Assembly: GCF_001428105.1 (NCBI RefSeq)
Contig: NZ_LMSJ01000059.1
Location: 72,011-136,010 of the forward strand
DNA: 64,000 nucleotides
Source of the DNA: Paenibacillus sp. Soil766
GTDB lineage: Bacteria; Bacillota; Bacilli; Paenibacillales; NBRC-103111
Reading direction: 5' to 3'
A program made the translations under genes and the position numbers. Shown piece by piece: positions 50,318 to 59,047 of this stretch (the first letter of the stretch is position 1; every line of letters starts with the position of its first letter). Below the pieces are notes generated by a model, which was given only the letters and a program-made list of their open reading frames with translations, had not been told where the DNA came from and did no database searches.

Positions 50318-52621
50318 TTACAAATAGGCGTTCTCATGCTTCGCTTTCAGCATGTTCCAACGTCTCTCTACTTCGGTCTCGAACGATTTCAGTGAGCCTT
50401 CATATTCAGGCTTCGTAAGATGTTTCGTTTTCCCCATCGTTTTCAACCAATCGGATAATGGAATCTTCTTACTCTTATCCTCCGGATTGTAGGTGATCGA
50501 AGTCACACCATGCTCCACCTCATACAGTGGGAAGAAGCAGGAATCCACCGCAGCACCAACGATGTTAGAGCCCTCTTGATCATCAGACAGCCAGTTCAAT
50601 GGACAAGCAATGAGGATTTTGCCATATACCAACCCCTCATGCTGCGCATACCATTGCGCCTTCGCCGCCTTCTTGACCAGATCTTGCGGATACGCTTCTG
50701 AACCGGTAAATACATACGGTATATGCGTCGCTGCCATAATTTGCGCAGTATCCTTATGATGGAATACCTTTCCACCTTGATGTTTCCCGACATTGGAGGT
50801 CGACGTCCGATGCCCCATCGGCGTTGAATACGACAATTGTGCACCAGTGTTCATGTAACCTTCATTATCGTACTCGAGGATAATCATTTTATGATTGCGA
50901 AGGGCCGCTCCAATAGCTGGCCCCATTCCGATATCCATACCGCCATCACCAGTAATCATGACGAAGGTGAAATCGTCTTTCAATCCCAGATGATCAAGTT
51001 CTCCACGTCGCTTCCGCTCCCAGAACATCTCAACAACACCTGACAGCGTTGCTGCGCCATTCTGGAACAGATTGTGGATGTAAGTAGCTTTATGCGCCGA
51101 GTACGGATAGCCCGTTGTTACAACCATCGCACAGCCTGTATGGAAAATGGAGACGATATCGCCTTCTATGCCTTTGAAGAACAGTTCGAGTCCTGAGAAA
51201 ATACCGCAGCCAGGACAAGCGCCATGACCTGGTGCAATCCGCTTTGGCTTTTTCGTCAAGGAACGAAGCGGCGGGATACGTACATTCAATTTCCCTGTAT
51301 TCTCATCTGGGGTAACGGTGATGAGACCCGTCTTCAGATCTTCATACTTCATCGGCGTCAATACTCGCTTCGGTGCTTTCGAAGGATCCCCCGGCGTATG
51401 GCCGTAGTAATCAAAAGGCACTTCAACCTTGCCGATCTCCATCGCGTCAATGGCGAATTGGAACAGATTATGCCCATCCTCGGCATAAAAGTCTTTGCCA
51501 CCTAAGCCATAGATTCGGCTTATGACAAGCGTGTCCCTGTTCCCATTCGTGAACAGTGCCGCTTTAATTTCATTGACCATGTTGCCGCCATGTCCGCCGT
51601 AGGAATCCGCGCGATCGCCTACGGTGATCGCTTTCACATTCTTCAGCGCCTCTGCAATCTGCTTCGCTGGGAACGGTCTGATCAGGTTCGGTGCGATCGA
51701 ACCTGCTTTAATGCCCTTCGCGCGGAGCTGGTCGACGACATCCTTGATGATTTCGGAAGCCGAATTCATCAAGAATACTGCGACTTCCGCGTCTTCCATC
51801 CGATACAGCTCTAGAATCGGATAGTCACGACCCGTCAATTCGGCATACTCCTGCCGAATACGGTCATATACACCTTCGGCGTTATACATCGCCATCGACT
51901 GTTGATAGCAATTATTAATGTAATCCGGCTCATTCATATAGGGTCCGACGGTAATCGGATTATTACGATCCAATGTATCTGGGAAGCCCTGTGGCTTCTC
52001 ACCTACGAATGCCTGCACATCAGCCCGATGTGCGAAGGTTTGCACTCTGCGCTTTTGATGAGATGTGAAATAACCATCTGATGCGACCATTACTGGCAAA
52101 CGCACCTCAGGATCCTCAGCTAATTTCAGCGCCATAATATTCATATCATACACCGCTTGCGGATCTCGACACATCACAATCGGCCAACCCGTATTCAAAG
52201 CATAGTATAGATCTGAATGATCGCCATGAATATTCAGCGGCCCCGAGACAGAACGGCAAACCAAATTCATAACCATCGGAAATCGGGTTCCGGATTGGAC
52301 CGGCATTTGTTCTAGCATATACAAATAACCGTTGGCACTTGTCGCGTTAAATACGCGGCCGCCAGCAGTTGATGCACCATAACATATACCTGCTGAACCA
52401 TGTTCACCATCGGCAGGAATTAATACAATGTCATGCTGTCCATTGGACTTCATGAGATCTAGAAACTGAGCTACTTCCGTCGATGGTGAGATTGGAAAGT
52501 ATCCCATGACATGATAATTAATTTGATGTGCTGCATAGGCAGCCATCTCATTCCCTGATTCGTACACGATGCGTTGTTCGACTTTGGCTATCCCTAATTC
52601 CTGCTTGATATCAATGGACAT
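50318..52621 (-). CDS. 2-oxoacid:ferredoxin oxidoreductase, fused alpha-beta subunit
   Basis: The 767-residue protein oxidises a 2-oxoacid (pyruvate or similar) with CoA and reduces ferredoxin. The alpha part (about 15-420) has YFPISPSTEVAQFLDLM, HGSAGICYGASTAGGRVFNA and SGPLNIHGDHSD. The TPP-binding beta part (about 470-760) has GHGACPGCGIFSG and HTGCAMVVTTG for a [4Fe-4S] cluster, and the TPP/Mg motif MITGDGGMDIGMGPAIGAA with EYDNEGYMNTGAQ. The gamma and ferredoxin parts are in the upstream gene 52656-53666. Alpha-beta fusion plus gamma-delta fusion is an unusual split of the POR modules. True substrate unknown. Confidence 0.87.
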   Translation of the reverse strand: MSIDIKQELGIAKVEQRIVYESGNEMAAYAAHQINYHVMGYFPISPSTEVAQFLDLMKSNGQHDIVLIPADGEHGSAGICYGASTAGGRVFNATSANGYLYMLEQMPVQSGTRFPMVMNLVCRSVSGPLNIHGDHSDLYYALNTGWPIVMCRDPQAVYDMNIMALKLAEDPEVRLPVMVASDGYFTSHQKRRVQTFAHRADVQAFVGEKPQGFPDTLDRNNPITVGPYMNEPDYINNCYQQSMAMYNAEGVYDRIRQEYAELTGRDYPILELYRMEDAEVAVFLMNSASEIIKDVVDQLRAKGIKAGSIAPNLIRPFPAKQIAEALKNVKAITVGDRADSYGGHGGNMVNEIKAALFTNGNRDTLVISRIYGLGGKDFYAEDGHNLFQFAIDAMEIGKVEVPFDYYGHTPGDPSKAPKRVLTPMKYEDLKTGLITVTPDENTGKLNVRIPPLRSLTKKPKRIAPGHGACPGCGIFSGLELFFKGIEGDIVSIFHTGCAMVVTTGYPYSAHKATYIHNLFQNGAATLSGVVEMFWERKRRGELDHLGLKDDFTFVMITGDGGMDIGMGPAIGAALRNHKMIILEYDNEGYMNTGAQLSYSTPMGHRTSTSNVGKHQGGKVFHHKDTAQIMAATHIPYVFTGSEAYPQDLVKKAAKAQWYAQHEGLVYGKILIACPLNWLSDDQEGSNIVGAAVDSCFFPLYEVEHGVTSITYNPEDKSKKIPLSDWLKTMGKTKHLTKPEYEGSLKSFETEVERRWNMLKAKHENAYL

Positions 52622-52655
52622 GCGTGTAGTTCCACCCTTCTCCCATAAATACTCT

Positions 52656-53666
52656 CTAAGAGTTTATAGCTAGATTGAAACGATGAGGCATGCGATTTAG
52701 ATCAGCATAACCATCTTCTTCACGCTCACTGGAGAGCGCATCGGTTGGACAAGCTTGTACACATTTAAGACAACCTTTACAATACTGATAGTCTATGCCT
52801 TGCAGGAACATTTGGGGACGGCCTTTTTTGTCAGGAAGCTCATCCCATACGAAACAAAAGTCTGGACACACATTATCGCAAGATGCGCAGTGAATACATG
52901 AATCTTCATGAAAATGCGGCATCATCCCAGCACGGGAAATACTCAAATCTTTGAGTATACTATTCCCTGGGTTCGTAACTACTCCCCCGATAGGCTGTGT
53001 AGCGAAGCCCAGAACTGGTGTATCATACCGAACAAACTCTGGCATTGATTCCCCTACTGGAAGCGCATACGTTTGGAAAACTACCTCATTATATCCACGA
53101 TCGAACGTACGCAATGCTGGTGCAACTGCAAGTGGGTATTTCTTTTCTAAAGACTTTCTAATAACTCCTCGCATGACATCTGGATCCAGAAAATCACACA
53201 ATCGGAACATGGCTCCTAACATAGCCATATTTACACGATTCTTCTCCTCGAGCGAGATACCAATTGCGTCAATGACAGCAATTGTGCCCCCTCTAAGCTT
53301 CATCTTCTCCTTCAATTCATCAGGCGTTTTCGTTGAATTTACTAACACGGTACTATCCTCATAGATGCCACTGATAACGTTTACAGTTTTGGAAAGAGAT
53401 TCATGAAAAACACCTACAACATGCGGTCGTTCAACGGGGGATGTATCCCGAATCTTCGTATCCATGTCACAAAATCGAATATGTGCTTTTACTGCCGATC
53501 CTTTCTTCTCAGACCCATAGGATGAGAAACTGACACCGTTCAAACCAACGCCAACAACTCCTGCTTCAGCCAGCATCTTACCTGCCAGATTGGCGCCTAG
53601 ACCGCCGATGGATTCCAGTCTTATCTCGAAAAATCCGAGATCGTTCAATTTAGGTAAAGTTACCAT
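52656..53666 (-). CDS. 2-oxoacid:ferredoxin oxidoreductase, fused gamma-ferredoxin subunit
   Basis: The protein has 336 residues from the ATG at 53666 (MVTLPKLNDLGFFEIRLES), with AAAGGAG upstream. The gamma domain (about 10-200) has IRLESIGGLGANLAGKMLAE and SFSSYGSEKKGSAVKAHIR. The C-terminal delta part has two [4Fe-4S] motifs, CIHCASCDNVCPDFC and CKGCLKCVQACP (about 255-315). It is cotranscribed with the alpha-beta gene 34 bp downstream, and together they make a complete enzyme. Confidence 0.87.
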   Translation of the reverse strand: MVTLPKLNDLGFFEIRLESIGGLGANLAGKMLAEAGVVGVGLNGVSFSSYGSEKKGSAVKAHIRFCDMDTKIRDTSPVERPHVVGVFHESLSKTVNVISGIYEDSTVLVNSTKTPDELKEKMKLRGGTIAVIDAIGISLEEKNRVNMAMLGAMFRLCDFLDPDVMRGVIRKSLEKKYPLAVAPALRTFDRGYNEVVFQTYALPVGESMPEFVRYDTPVLGFATQPIGGVVTNPGNSILKDLSISRAGMMPHFHEDSCIHCASCDNVCPDFCFVWDELPDKKGRPQMFLQGIDYQYCKGCLKCVQACPTDALSSEREEDGYADLNRMPHRFNLAINS

Positions 53667-53779
53667 GCTTGGTCTCCTTTCAAAAATGAACTGCATATAG
53701 AGTGAATAGTGTGAATAATAAATCTACTATTATTGTAACAAGAAATGGCTGGTAAGCAACCTTTTTTTAATTCAGCCAT

Positions 53780-53947
53780 TCAAAGCAAATAATCAATGAT
53801 TAAACCGCATCTCCCCAAATAAAAACTATACGTTTCCTGATCCACTTCTATGTCATTCTCCCTTGCCTCACAATCTTCACAAACGTCTACATAATCGTCT
53901 TCAATCGGATTAAACACTACACCGCACACCTGTGAGCACAATCGCAT
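53780..53947 (-). CDS. 55-residue Cys-rich small protein
   Basis: A short frame starts at the ATG at 53947 with GAGGAGAG upstream and ends TGA at 53780. It begins MRLCSQVCGVVFNPIEDDYV and continues DVCEDCEARENDIEVDQE, with Cys at 4, 8, 23, 26 and 47. CxxxC plus CxxC suggests a small zinc or Fe-S knuckle. The rest is acidic. The good ribosome binding site and complete frame support a gene. I know no named family for it. It lies between the ferredoxin-subunit gene and the histidine kinase, on the minus strand. Confidence 0.62.
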   Translation of the reverse strand: MRLCSQVCGVVFNPIEDDYVDVCEDCEARENDIEVDQETYSFYLGRCGLIIDYLL

Positions 53948-53981
53948 TCACATCTCTCCTCGGCTTCAAATCCCTCAATAT

Positions 53982-53995
53982 TGTAAACGCTTGCA
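53982..53995. promoter_or_regulatory. cre-like site
   Basis: TGTAAACGCTTGCA matches the cre consensus TGWAANCGNTNWCA at 13 of 14 positions. It lies just upstream of the small Cys-rich gene and may reach the oxidoreductase operon. Confidence 0.5.
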
Positions 53996-54083
53996 AAACC
54001 TGTTTCTTTATTATACAGCGCTTTATACACCAATGACTATAAGTCTTTATGAAATCTTTAGCATTCCAAATAGGTCATTTCAC

Positions 54084-54111
54084 TTGATTCAAGATGTATT
54101 TGTGAGATAAT
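54084..54111 (+). promoter_or_regulatory. Possible sigma-A promoter of the histidine kinase gene
   Basis: TTGATT (54084-54089), a 16-bp spacer and GATAAT (54106-54111). Reasonable but not strong. Confidence 0.45.
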
Positions 54112-54129
54112 GTAGAAATAATTGCCAAA

Positions 54130-54137
54130 TTGTCGAA
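54130..54137 (+). promoter_or_regulatory. Spo0A box upstream of the histidine kinase
   Basis: TTGTCGAA, identical to the consensus 0A box, lies 22 bp upstream of the kinase start and just downstream of the proposed transcription start. That position would favour repression. Confidence 0.6.
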
Positions 54138-54158
54138 ATATGGAAAGGATGCTGATGA

Positions 54159-55406
54159 TTGCTTCATTTCATTATAGCCAATGAATTACAAAACCTTTTT
54201 TACATCATGAGCTCTGCTCTGCTTCATCTCATTCTTGCTCCTCATTTTATATATAAAGAAAAGTATTTGAATCTTTTTTTCTCTTTGATACTTGGAGGCT
54301 TCATCCTTCTATACTGGAACTTTGCGGATATTGATCCTTTAATCTACTCCTTGCAATTAGTTCCTGTATGTTTGCTTTTTGTAACATTAGGCGTTGGCAT
54401 TGCACCTTCGATCATGACATGGATCATATTCAATTTCGGTTGCATGTTCGTACTGAATTACTATTGGGAACCAGCTCTATTAAGCAGCACTTTCATGTTA
54501 ATGCTAGGCATTCTTGTTCGAAATCGTGTAGCTAACGCAGATTTAAAAGTTAAGCTCCTGTATGCAACTGGTATCCTCATCATTTATGAACTATTGTATG
54601 CACCACTTGCTCCTTATGTCTTAGCACCATTTTCCTTGTACACTGGTTTAGTTTTAGCCCTTGCTTTTATCTCATTATGGATTATGATTTCTTTACTTTT
54701 TTTTATTAACAAATATGAAATACAGAGAACACATATCACTCATCTAGAAAAAAATCGCATGTTAGCGGAGTTATCGGCTACAGTATCACATGAAATCCGG
54801 AATCCATTGACATCTACTCGTGGATTTCTGCAATTACTCGCAAGATCGGATCTAACTCTACCTGATCGTAAGCGCTATGTTGACCATGCCTTATCAGGCG
54901 TGGACCAAGCCATCACCTTACTGACAGATTTCCTTAACTATGCGAAACCCTCACTTGACATGAAGGAACAACTAGATATTAAAGCAGAACTAGATCATAC
55001 TATACGTTTTATTACTCCCTATGCGCATGATTTTCAAATTACCATTGATGTTTCTCATGCATGTGAAACACCTCTTTATATTCTTGGAGAGTCTCAAAAG
55101 CTTCGCCAATGTTTACTGAATCTCATTAAGAATGCCATTGAATCCATGCCAAATGGTGGAAAACTGTCATTGCGTACTTGCAAACATCCGAGTGCCGTTC
55201 AGGTATCGATCATAGACACGGGAGTTGGAATGACCAACAAGCAACTGAACTCTTTGGGCAAGCCATTCTACACAACCAAACAGCATGGTACAGGACTTGG
55301 ACTTGTCGTAGTCATGAGTCTCATCAAGAAAATGAATGGCAAGATTTCATTCACTAGCAACCTCAATTGCGGAACGCAATGCTCTATTATTTTCCAACAA
55401 TACTAG
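54159..55406 (+). CDS. Membrane sensor histidine kinase, KinB/sporulation kinase type
   Basis: The 415-residue protein has a TTG start at 54159 with AAAGGA 9 nt upstream; an in-frame stop directly precedes it. Five to six membrane helices fill about 10-190. The HisKA box is ATVSHEIRNPLTSTRGF (His about 213). The HATPase has NLIKNAIESM (N box), DTGVGMT (G1) and TKQHGTGLGL (G2). No receiver gene is adjacent, so it is an orphan kinase. The HEIRNPLTSTRGF wording and the membrane input domain resemble the sporulation kinases that feed Spo0F. The perfect 0A box upstream supports that link. Confidence 0.85.
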   Translation: MLHFIIANELQNLFYIMSSALLHLILAPHFIYKEKYLNLFFSLILGGFILLYWNFADIDPLIYSLQLVPVCLLFVTLGVGIAPSIMTWIIFNFGCMFVLNYYWEPALLSSTFMLMLGILVRNRVANADLKVKLLYATGILIIYELLYAPLAPYVLAPFSLYTGLVLALAFISLWIMISLLFFINKYEIQRTHITHLEKNRMLAELSATVSHEIRNPLTSTRGFLQLLARSDLTLPDRKRYVDHALSGVDQAITLLTDFLNYAKPSLDMKEQLDIKAELDHTIRFITPYAHDFQITIDVSHACETPLYILGESQKLRQCLLNLIKNAIESMPNGGKLSLRTCKHPSAVQVSIIDTGVGMTNKQLNSLGKPFYTTKQHGTGLGLVVVMSLIKKMNGKISFTSNLNCGTQCSIIFQQY

Positions 55407-55414
55407 CATAACGA

Positions 55415-55458
55415 AAAAGCAAGCTAGACAAGAGGCTCGCTCTTATCTAGCTTACTTT
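55415..55458. terminator. Bidirectional terminator between kinase and phosphatase genes
   Basis: AAGCTAGA-C-AAGAG and CTCTT-A-TCTAGCTT pair around GCTCG (55421-55453). The minus strand continues GCTTTTTC, the plus strand ACTTTTG. Confidence 0.75.
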
Positions 55459-55476
55459 TGTATTGTTGTATGCCAC

Positions 55477-55965
55477 TTACTTAATCCGTCCATGTTCATC
55501 CACGATATGTGCAAGTAACCGACTACAACTTTCCTCAACCATTTCATATACTTCTTGAAATTTCCCCGTATAGTAGGGATCAGGGACTTCAGTAATTGTT
55601 TGATTAGAAGAAAAGTCCAACAATTTATGTATGGAAGCTTGTTTCCGATTTTCCGCAAATTCTGGAGCAAATGTGGCCAAGTTCACGATGTTACTTTCAT
55701 CCATGGCGATAATATACGTAAATTGATGAAAATCATCCGGACGAACCTGTCTAGCTTGTAGTCCCTCATATTCAATCTGATTCCGGTCGAGAATATCCCG
55801 TGTTCCTTGATGTGGAGGATGACCGATATGCCAATCCCCAGTACCCGCCGAATCAATGGAGATGACATCTTCAAGACCGGCTTCCTTTACTTGATGACGA
55901 AATACCGCTTCCGCCATAGGTGAACGGCAAATATTACCCAAACAAACGAATAAGACCCTAATCAT
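55477..55965 (-). CDS. Low-molecular-weight protein-tyrosine phosphatase
   Basis: The 162-residue protein has the P-loop FVCLGNICRSPMAEAVF at about 6-22 (CX5RS: Cys8, Arg14) and the acid loop EVPDPYYTGKFQEVYEMVE (Asp about 128). STGTGDWHIG/HPPHQG follows the family pattern. It dephosphorylates phosphotyrosine proteins, or phosphoarginine proteins if YwlE-like. Its start overlaps the preceding ATPase gene by 4 bp (ATGA), so both are made together. Length and motifs are normal. Confidence 0.9.
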   Translation of the reverse strand: MIRVLFVCLGNICRSPMAEAVFRHQVKEAGLEDVISIDSAGTGDWHIGHPPHQGTRDILDRNQIEYEGLQARQVRPDDFHQFTYIIAMDESNIVNLATFAPEFAENRKQASIHKLLDFSSNQTITEVPDPYYTGKFQEVYEMVEESCSRLLAHIVDEHGRIK

Positions 55966-56696
55966 ATTTGACCAAAAACAAGCATTTTTTCATTCAACGT
56001 GAGTGGTCTGGCTGGAATATCCAGGACAATTCTACCGTCTGACACTCCCCAAATACGTGTAGCAAATCGTTCCGCAAGTTCTACTTTGTGTAAAGTTGCA
56101 ATGACAGTCATGTTGCGGTCTTTGCACAACGACTTCAAATCTTGCAAAATGTACTCAGTAGACTTCGGATCAAGTCCAGATACCGGCTCATCGGCCACTA
56201 GCACCTTAGGGCCAAGAATCAATGCTTTTGCAATGGCAACTCGTTGCTGCTCTCCACCGCTAAGCTGACCAACCTTCTTTTCTCCTTTATCCAAAAGACC
56301 AACTTTCTCCAAGAAGTCCATGCTGTCGATTTTCTCATTTCTCGACGATAATCCTGTAACCATCCGAAGTGGTGCCTGATAAACCCTACCCATCAACACA
56401 TTTTTGACAGCGCTTTTATTCCGATTTAGAGAAGGTTTTTCCTCCAGGTAAGCGAAATCCTTCCCCAATTTGAACCTGTCCCACGGACCTGGCTTCGTTA
56501 TATCATTCGAGTTATAGATGAGCTGACCGCTTGTCCATTTCTCTTGATGGCTAATACATCGAAGCAGCGTTGTTTTCCCACTGCCACTGCTGCCGATTAC
56601 CGCGATAAACTCACCCGCATCTACTTGAAAGCTAATTTGCGATAAGACCTGAATATCTGGAGGGAATACTTTACTCAAATTGCGAACTGTCAGCAT
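55962..56696 (-). CDS. Orphan ABC ATPase, PhnC-like
   Basis: The 244-residue protein has Walker A VIGSSGSGKTTLLRCI (about 34-49), signature GQLSGGEQQRVAIAKAL, Walker B VLVADEPVSGLDPKST and H-loop TLHKVELAERFATRIWG. NVLMGRVYQAPLRMVTGL and LAERFATRIWGVSDG resemble phosphonate/phosphite importer ATPases (PhnC). No permease or binding protein gene is adjacent, and it is instead coupled by a 4-bp overlap to a tyrosine phosphatase. It may serve a distant permease or have a non-transport role. The substrate is unknown. Confidence 0.83.
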   Translation of the reverse strand: MLTVRNLSKVFPPDIQVLSQISFQVDAGEFIAVIGSSGSGKTTLLRCISHQEKWTSGQLIYNSNDITKPGPWDRFKLGKDFAYLEEKPSLNRNKSAVKNVLMGRVYQAPLRMVTGLSSRNEKIDSMDFLEKVGLLDKGEKKVGQLSGGEQQRVAIAKALILGPKVLVADEPVSGLDPKSTEYILQDLKSLCKDRNMTVIATLHKVELAERFATRIWGVSDGRIVLDIPARPLTLNEKMLVFGQI

Positions 56697-56739
56697 GACA
56701 ACTCTCCTTCACGTAAGCCTAGTGGTCATTCATAAGAAA

Positions 56740-56792
56740 TAGTAAATCGCCGCTCAACTAGGGCCATTGAACTGCTCGTTGAGGGCGATTCC
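56740..56792 (-). terminator. Terminator of the miaB-ricA unit
   Basis: AATCGCC-CTCAAC pairs with GTTGAG-C-GGCGATT on the minus strand (56791-56779 with 56759-56746) around a 19-nt loop. The following T run is weak (TTTACTATTTC). Confidence 0.6.
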
Positions 56793-56813
56793 CTTCTCAT
56801 TTACATGTCTAAT

Positions 56814-57278
56814 TTAATCGCAGGAAGTCGGTGCTTCTGCCGCGCCTGCTTCAACATTAATTTTATCTGAAATCGTGTCTCTAACGACTGACATTACAAG
56901 TTGAAGCAAATAGTTGATATCTTCTTGTGTTTGCTTGAACTCATTTACGATAGGAATCCCATCTAATTCATCTTGCAGAACTTCGATTTCATTTTCAATT
57001 TTTTCCACCATTTTCTTGTTTTGGAACGTTTCAAAAGCAACAATCTCTTTTTGCTTCTTCTTAATCGCACTAATTAAACCTTGAATATCAGGATTCGTAG
57101 CAATTTGCTTTTCAGCCTTTTGATAAAACTGAACTTCATTGGAAGTAGTTAGCAAAGCAGCTAATTCCTTTGCTTTCGACAGAATATCTTCGCGAACGAT
57201 CATTTCTGTATTCGTAAATTCCTCAACTTTAAATGCATGAGGTTGGTTATCGTCATGTGCATGATCACATTGGGACAT
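56814..57278 (-). CDS. ricA: RicA/YmcA-YlbF family regulator
   Basis: The 154-residue, mostly helical protein has MIVREDILSKAKELAALLTT at about 26-45, ATNPDIQGLISAIKKKQKEI at about 72-91 and FKQTQEDINYLLQLVMSVV near the end, as in YlbF/YmcA proteins. Its position directly after miaB is that of ymcA in Bacillus. RicA with RicF and RicT forms a complex with Fe-S clusters that aids RNase Y and phosphorelay functions in competence, biofilm and sporulation. Cys4 and Cys153 near the termini could be ligands. The family is secure; the assignment to RicA rests on context. Confidence 0.85.
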   Translation of the reverse strand: MSQCDHAHDDNQPHAFKVEEFTNTEMIVREDILSKAKELAALLTTSNEVQFYQKAEKQIATNPDIQGLISAIKKKQKEIVAFETFQNKKMVEKIENEIEVLQDELDGIPIVNEFKQTQEDINYLLQLVMSVVRDTISDKINVEAGAAEAPTSCD

Positions 57279-57313
57279 TGAATAACACGCTCCTATTTAT
57301 CCTGTTCGTAATT

Positions 57314-58900
57314 TTATACAGATATCTGAAGAGGCTTATGTACAATCTCGCCCTTCAAAATCCAAGTTTGTGCATGAGTAACTTTGACATGAACCATCTG
57401 GCCTATTAAAGAAGGATTCCCTGTGAAGTGGATTAGCTTATTCGTCCGTGTACGGCCAGCAAGCACTTCTGTGTTGTTCTTGCTTTCACCTTCGACTAAG
57501 ACTTCGACGGTTTGATCTAACAAGCGCTCATTGCTGTCTTTGCTCAGCTTATTTACTAGCTCATTCAGCCTATATAAACGCTGTTTCTTCACTTCCATCG
57601 GTACATTATCTTCCATCTCAGCTGCAGGCGTGCCTACTCTCGGCGAATAGATGAAAGTAAATGCAAAATCAAAGCCAACTTCCTCGTACAGCGTCATTGT
57701 ATCCTCGAATTGCTCATCAGTCTCACCTGGAAAACCAACGATAATGTCTGTCGTTAATACGACATCTGGTATCGTCGCCTTAATTTTGCCTGCTAGTTGC
57801 AAATAATGATCCCTCGAGTACTTCCGGCTCATCCGTTTTAAGACATCGGTGTTACCAGCTTGCACCGGTAAATGGATGTGCTCAACGAGATTGCCACTTT
57901 TCCCTAACACCTCAATCAAACGATCATCGAAATCACGCGGATGCGAAGTTGTAAAACGAATACGTGGAACATCAATCTTACGAATATCGTCCATCAAATC
58001 AGCGAAAGTGTACGTTATATCTTCAAAGTCTTTGCCATAAGCATTGACATTCTGTCCAAGTAGCGTAATTTCCTGAAAGCCTTGACGAGCCAAATCCCTG
58101 ACTTCTGCCAAGACGTCCTGCGGTCTACGGCTTCGCTCCTTACCACGTGTATAGGGAACTATACAGTAAGTACAGAACTTATCGCAGCCGTACATAATGT
58201 TAACCCAAGCACGGATACCTTCCCGTTTTTTGGGGAGATTTTCTACGATATCGCCTTCTTTTGACCATACCTCCACAACCATTTCTTTGTTGAAGAAGGC
58301 ATCTTTCAAAAGGCTTGGCAAGCGATGAATATTATGTGTTCCGAAAATCATATCGACAAAGGCATGTTTTTGCATAATACGATTTACCACGGATTCTTCT
58401 TGCGACATACAACCACATACACCAAGAATAAGTCCTGGCTTCTGCGCTTTCAGTGTCTTCAAATGACCAAGTTCACCGAATACCTTGTCTTCGGCATTCT
58501 CACGAATGGCACACGTATTCAAGAGGATCACATCTGCGATCTGCTTGTCATCCGTAGCCGTATAACCCATTTGCTCGAAAAGACCTCTCATGACTTCGGT
58601 ATCATGCTCATTCATCTGACATCCGTATGTCGTGATTAAGTAATATTTGTCCTTACCAAACTCCTGCATATCTTCTGGTATCGCAAAATCGTAGTGAACC
58701 TGAATGTCTTCTTTACCACGTTGCTTCTCATCCTTATAGTTCGGTGCAGAATTAATTTGGATGTTCCTACCTTTAATTCGATACGTTGTCTTGCCCTCTT
58801 CTTGGCTTAACACTTTCGCATCCGAGAAGTCAAAGTATTTGGAGTAATCCTTAACCTTGTCGGATGTTAAGTCCGATGTATTTGGGTTCTCCTTTGACAT
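57314..58900 (-). CDS. miaB: tRNA-2-methylthio-N6-(dimethylallyl)adenosine synthase
   Basis: The 528-residue protein methylthiolates i6A37 of tRNAs reading UNN codons. The UPF0004 domain (about 83-200) has [35 protein letters not shown] and [10 protein letters not shown] with its three Fe-S cysteines. The radical SAM motif is [20 protein letters not shown] (CxxxCxxC, about 240). The C-terminal TRAM domain is [20 protein letters not shown]. About 70 extra N-terminal residues precede the core, as in Bacillales MiaB. It is followed by ricA. Confidence 0.95.
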   Translation of the reverse strand: MSKENPNTSDLTSDKVKDYSKYFDFSDAKVLSQEEGKTTYRIKGRNIQINSAPNYKDEKQRGKEDIQVHYDFAIPEDMQEFGKDKYYLITTYGCQMNEHDTEVMRGLFEQMGYTATDDKQIADVILLNTCAIRENAEDKVFGELGHLKTLKAQKPGLILGVCGCMSQEESVVNRIMQKHAFVDMIFGTHNIHRLPSLLKDAFFNKEMVVEVWSKEGDIVENLPKKREGIRAWVNIMYGCDKFCTYCIVPYTRGKERSRRPQDVLAEVRDLARQGFQEITLLGQNVNAYGKDFEDITYTFADLMDDIRKIDVPRIRFTTSHPRDFDDRLIEVLGKSGNLVEHIHLPVQAGNTDVLKRMSRKYSRDHYLQLAGKIKATIPDVVLTTDIIVGFPGETDEQFEDTMTLYEEVGFDFAFTFIYSPRVGTPAAEMEDNVPMEVKKQRLYRLNELVNKLSKDSNERLLDQTVEVLVEGESKNNTEVLAGRTRTNKLIHFTGNPSLIGQMVHVKVTHAQTWILKGEIVHKPLQISV

Positions 58901-59015
58901 GATGAATTCACTTCCCTTTATCTATAAATATAGCTCTAACTTGTATTAACCCAATATCAAATTATAGCACAAAAGATACCTGTATATCCATATAGGCTTC
59001 CATAACACTATAATG

Positions 59016-59041
59016 AGAAAAACCTTCTCCTAAGAGAAGGC
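59016..59041 (-). terminator. Terminator of the GGDEF-EAL gene
   Basis: CCTTCTC-TTAG-GAGAAGG on the minus strand (59040-59023), followed by TTTTTC. Confidence 0.88.
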
Positions 59042-59047
59042 CATCAA

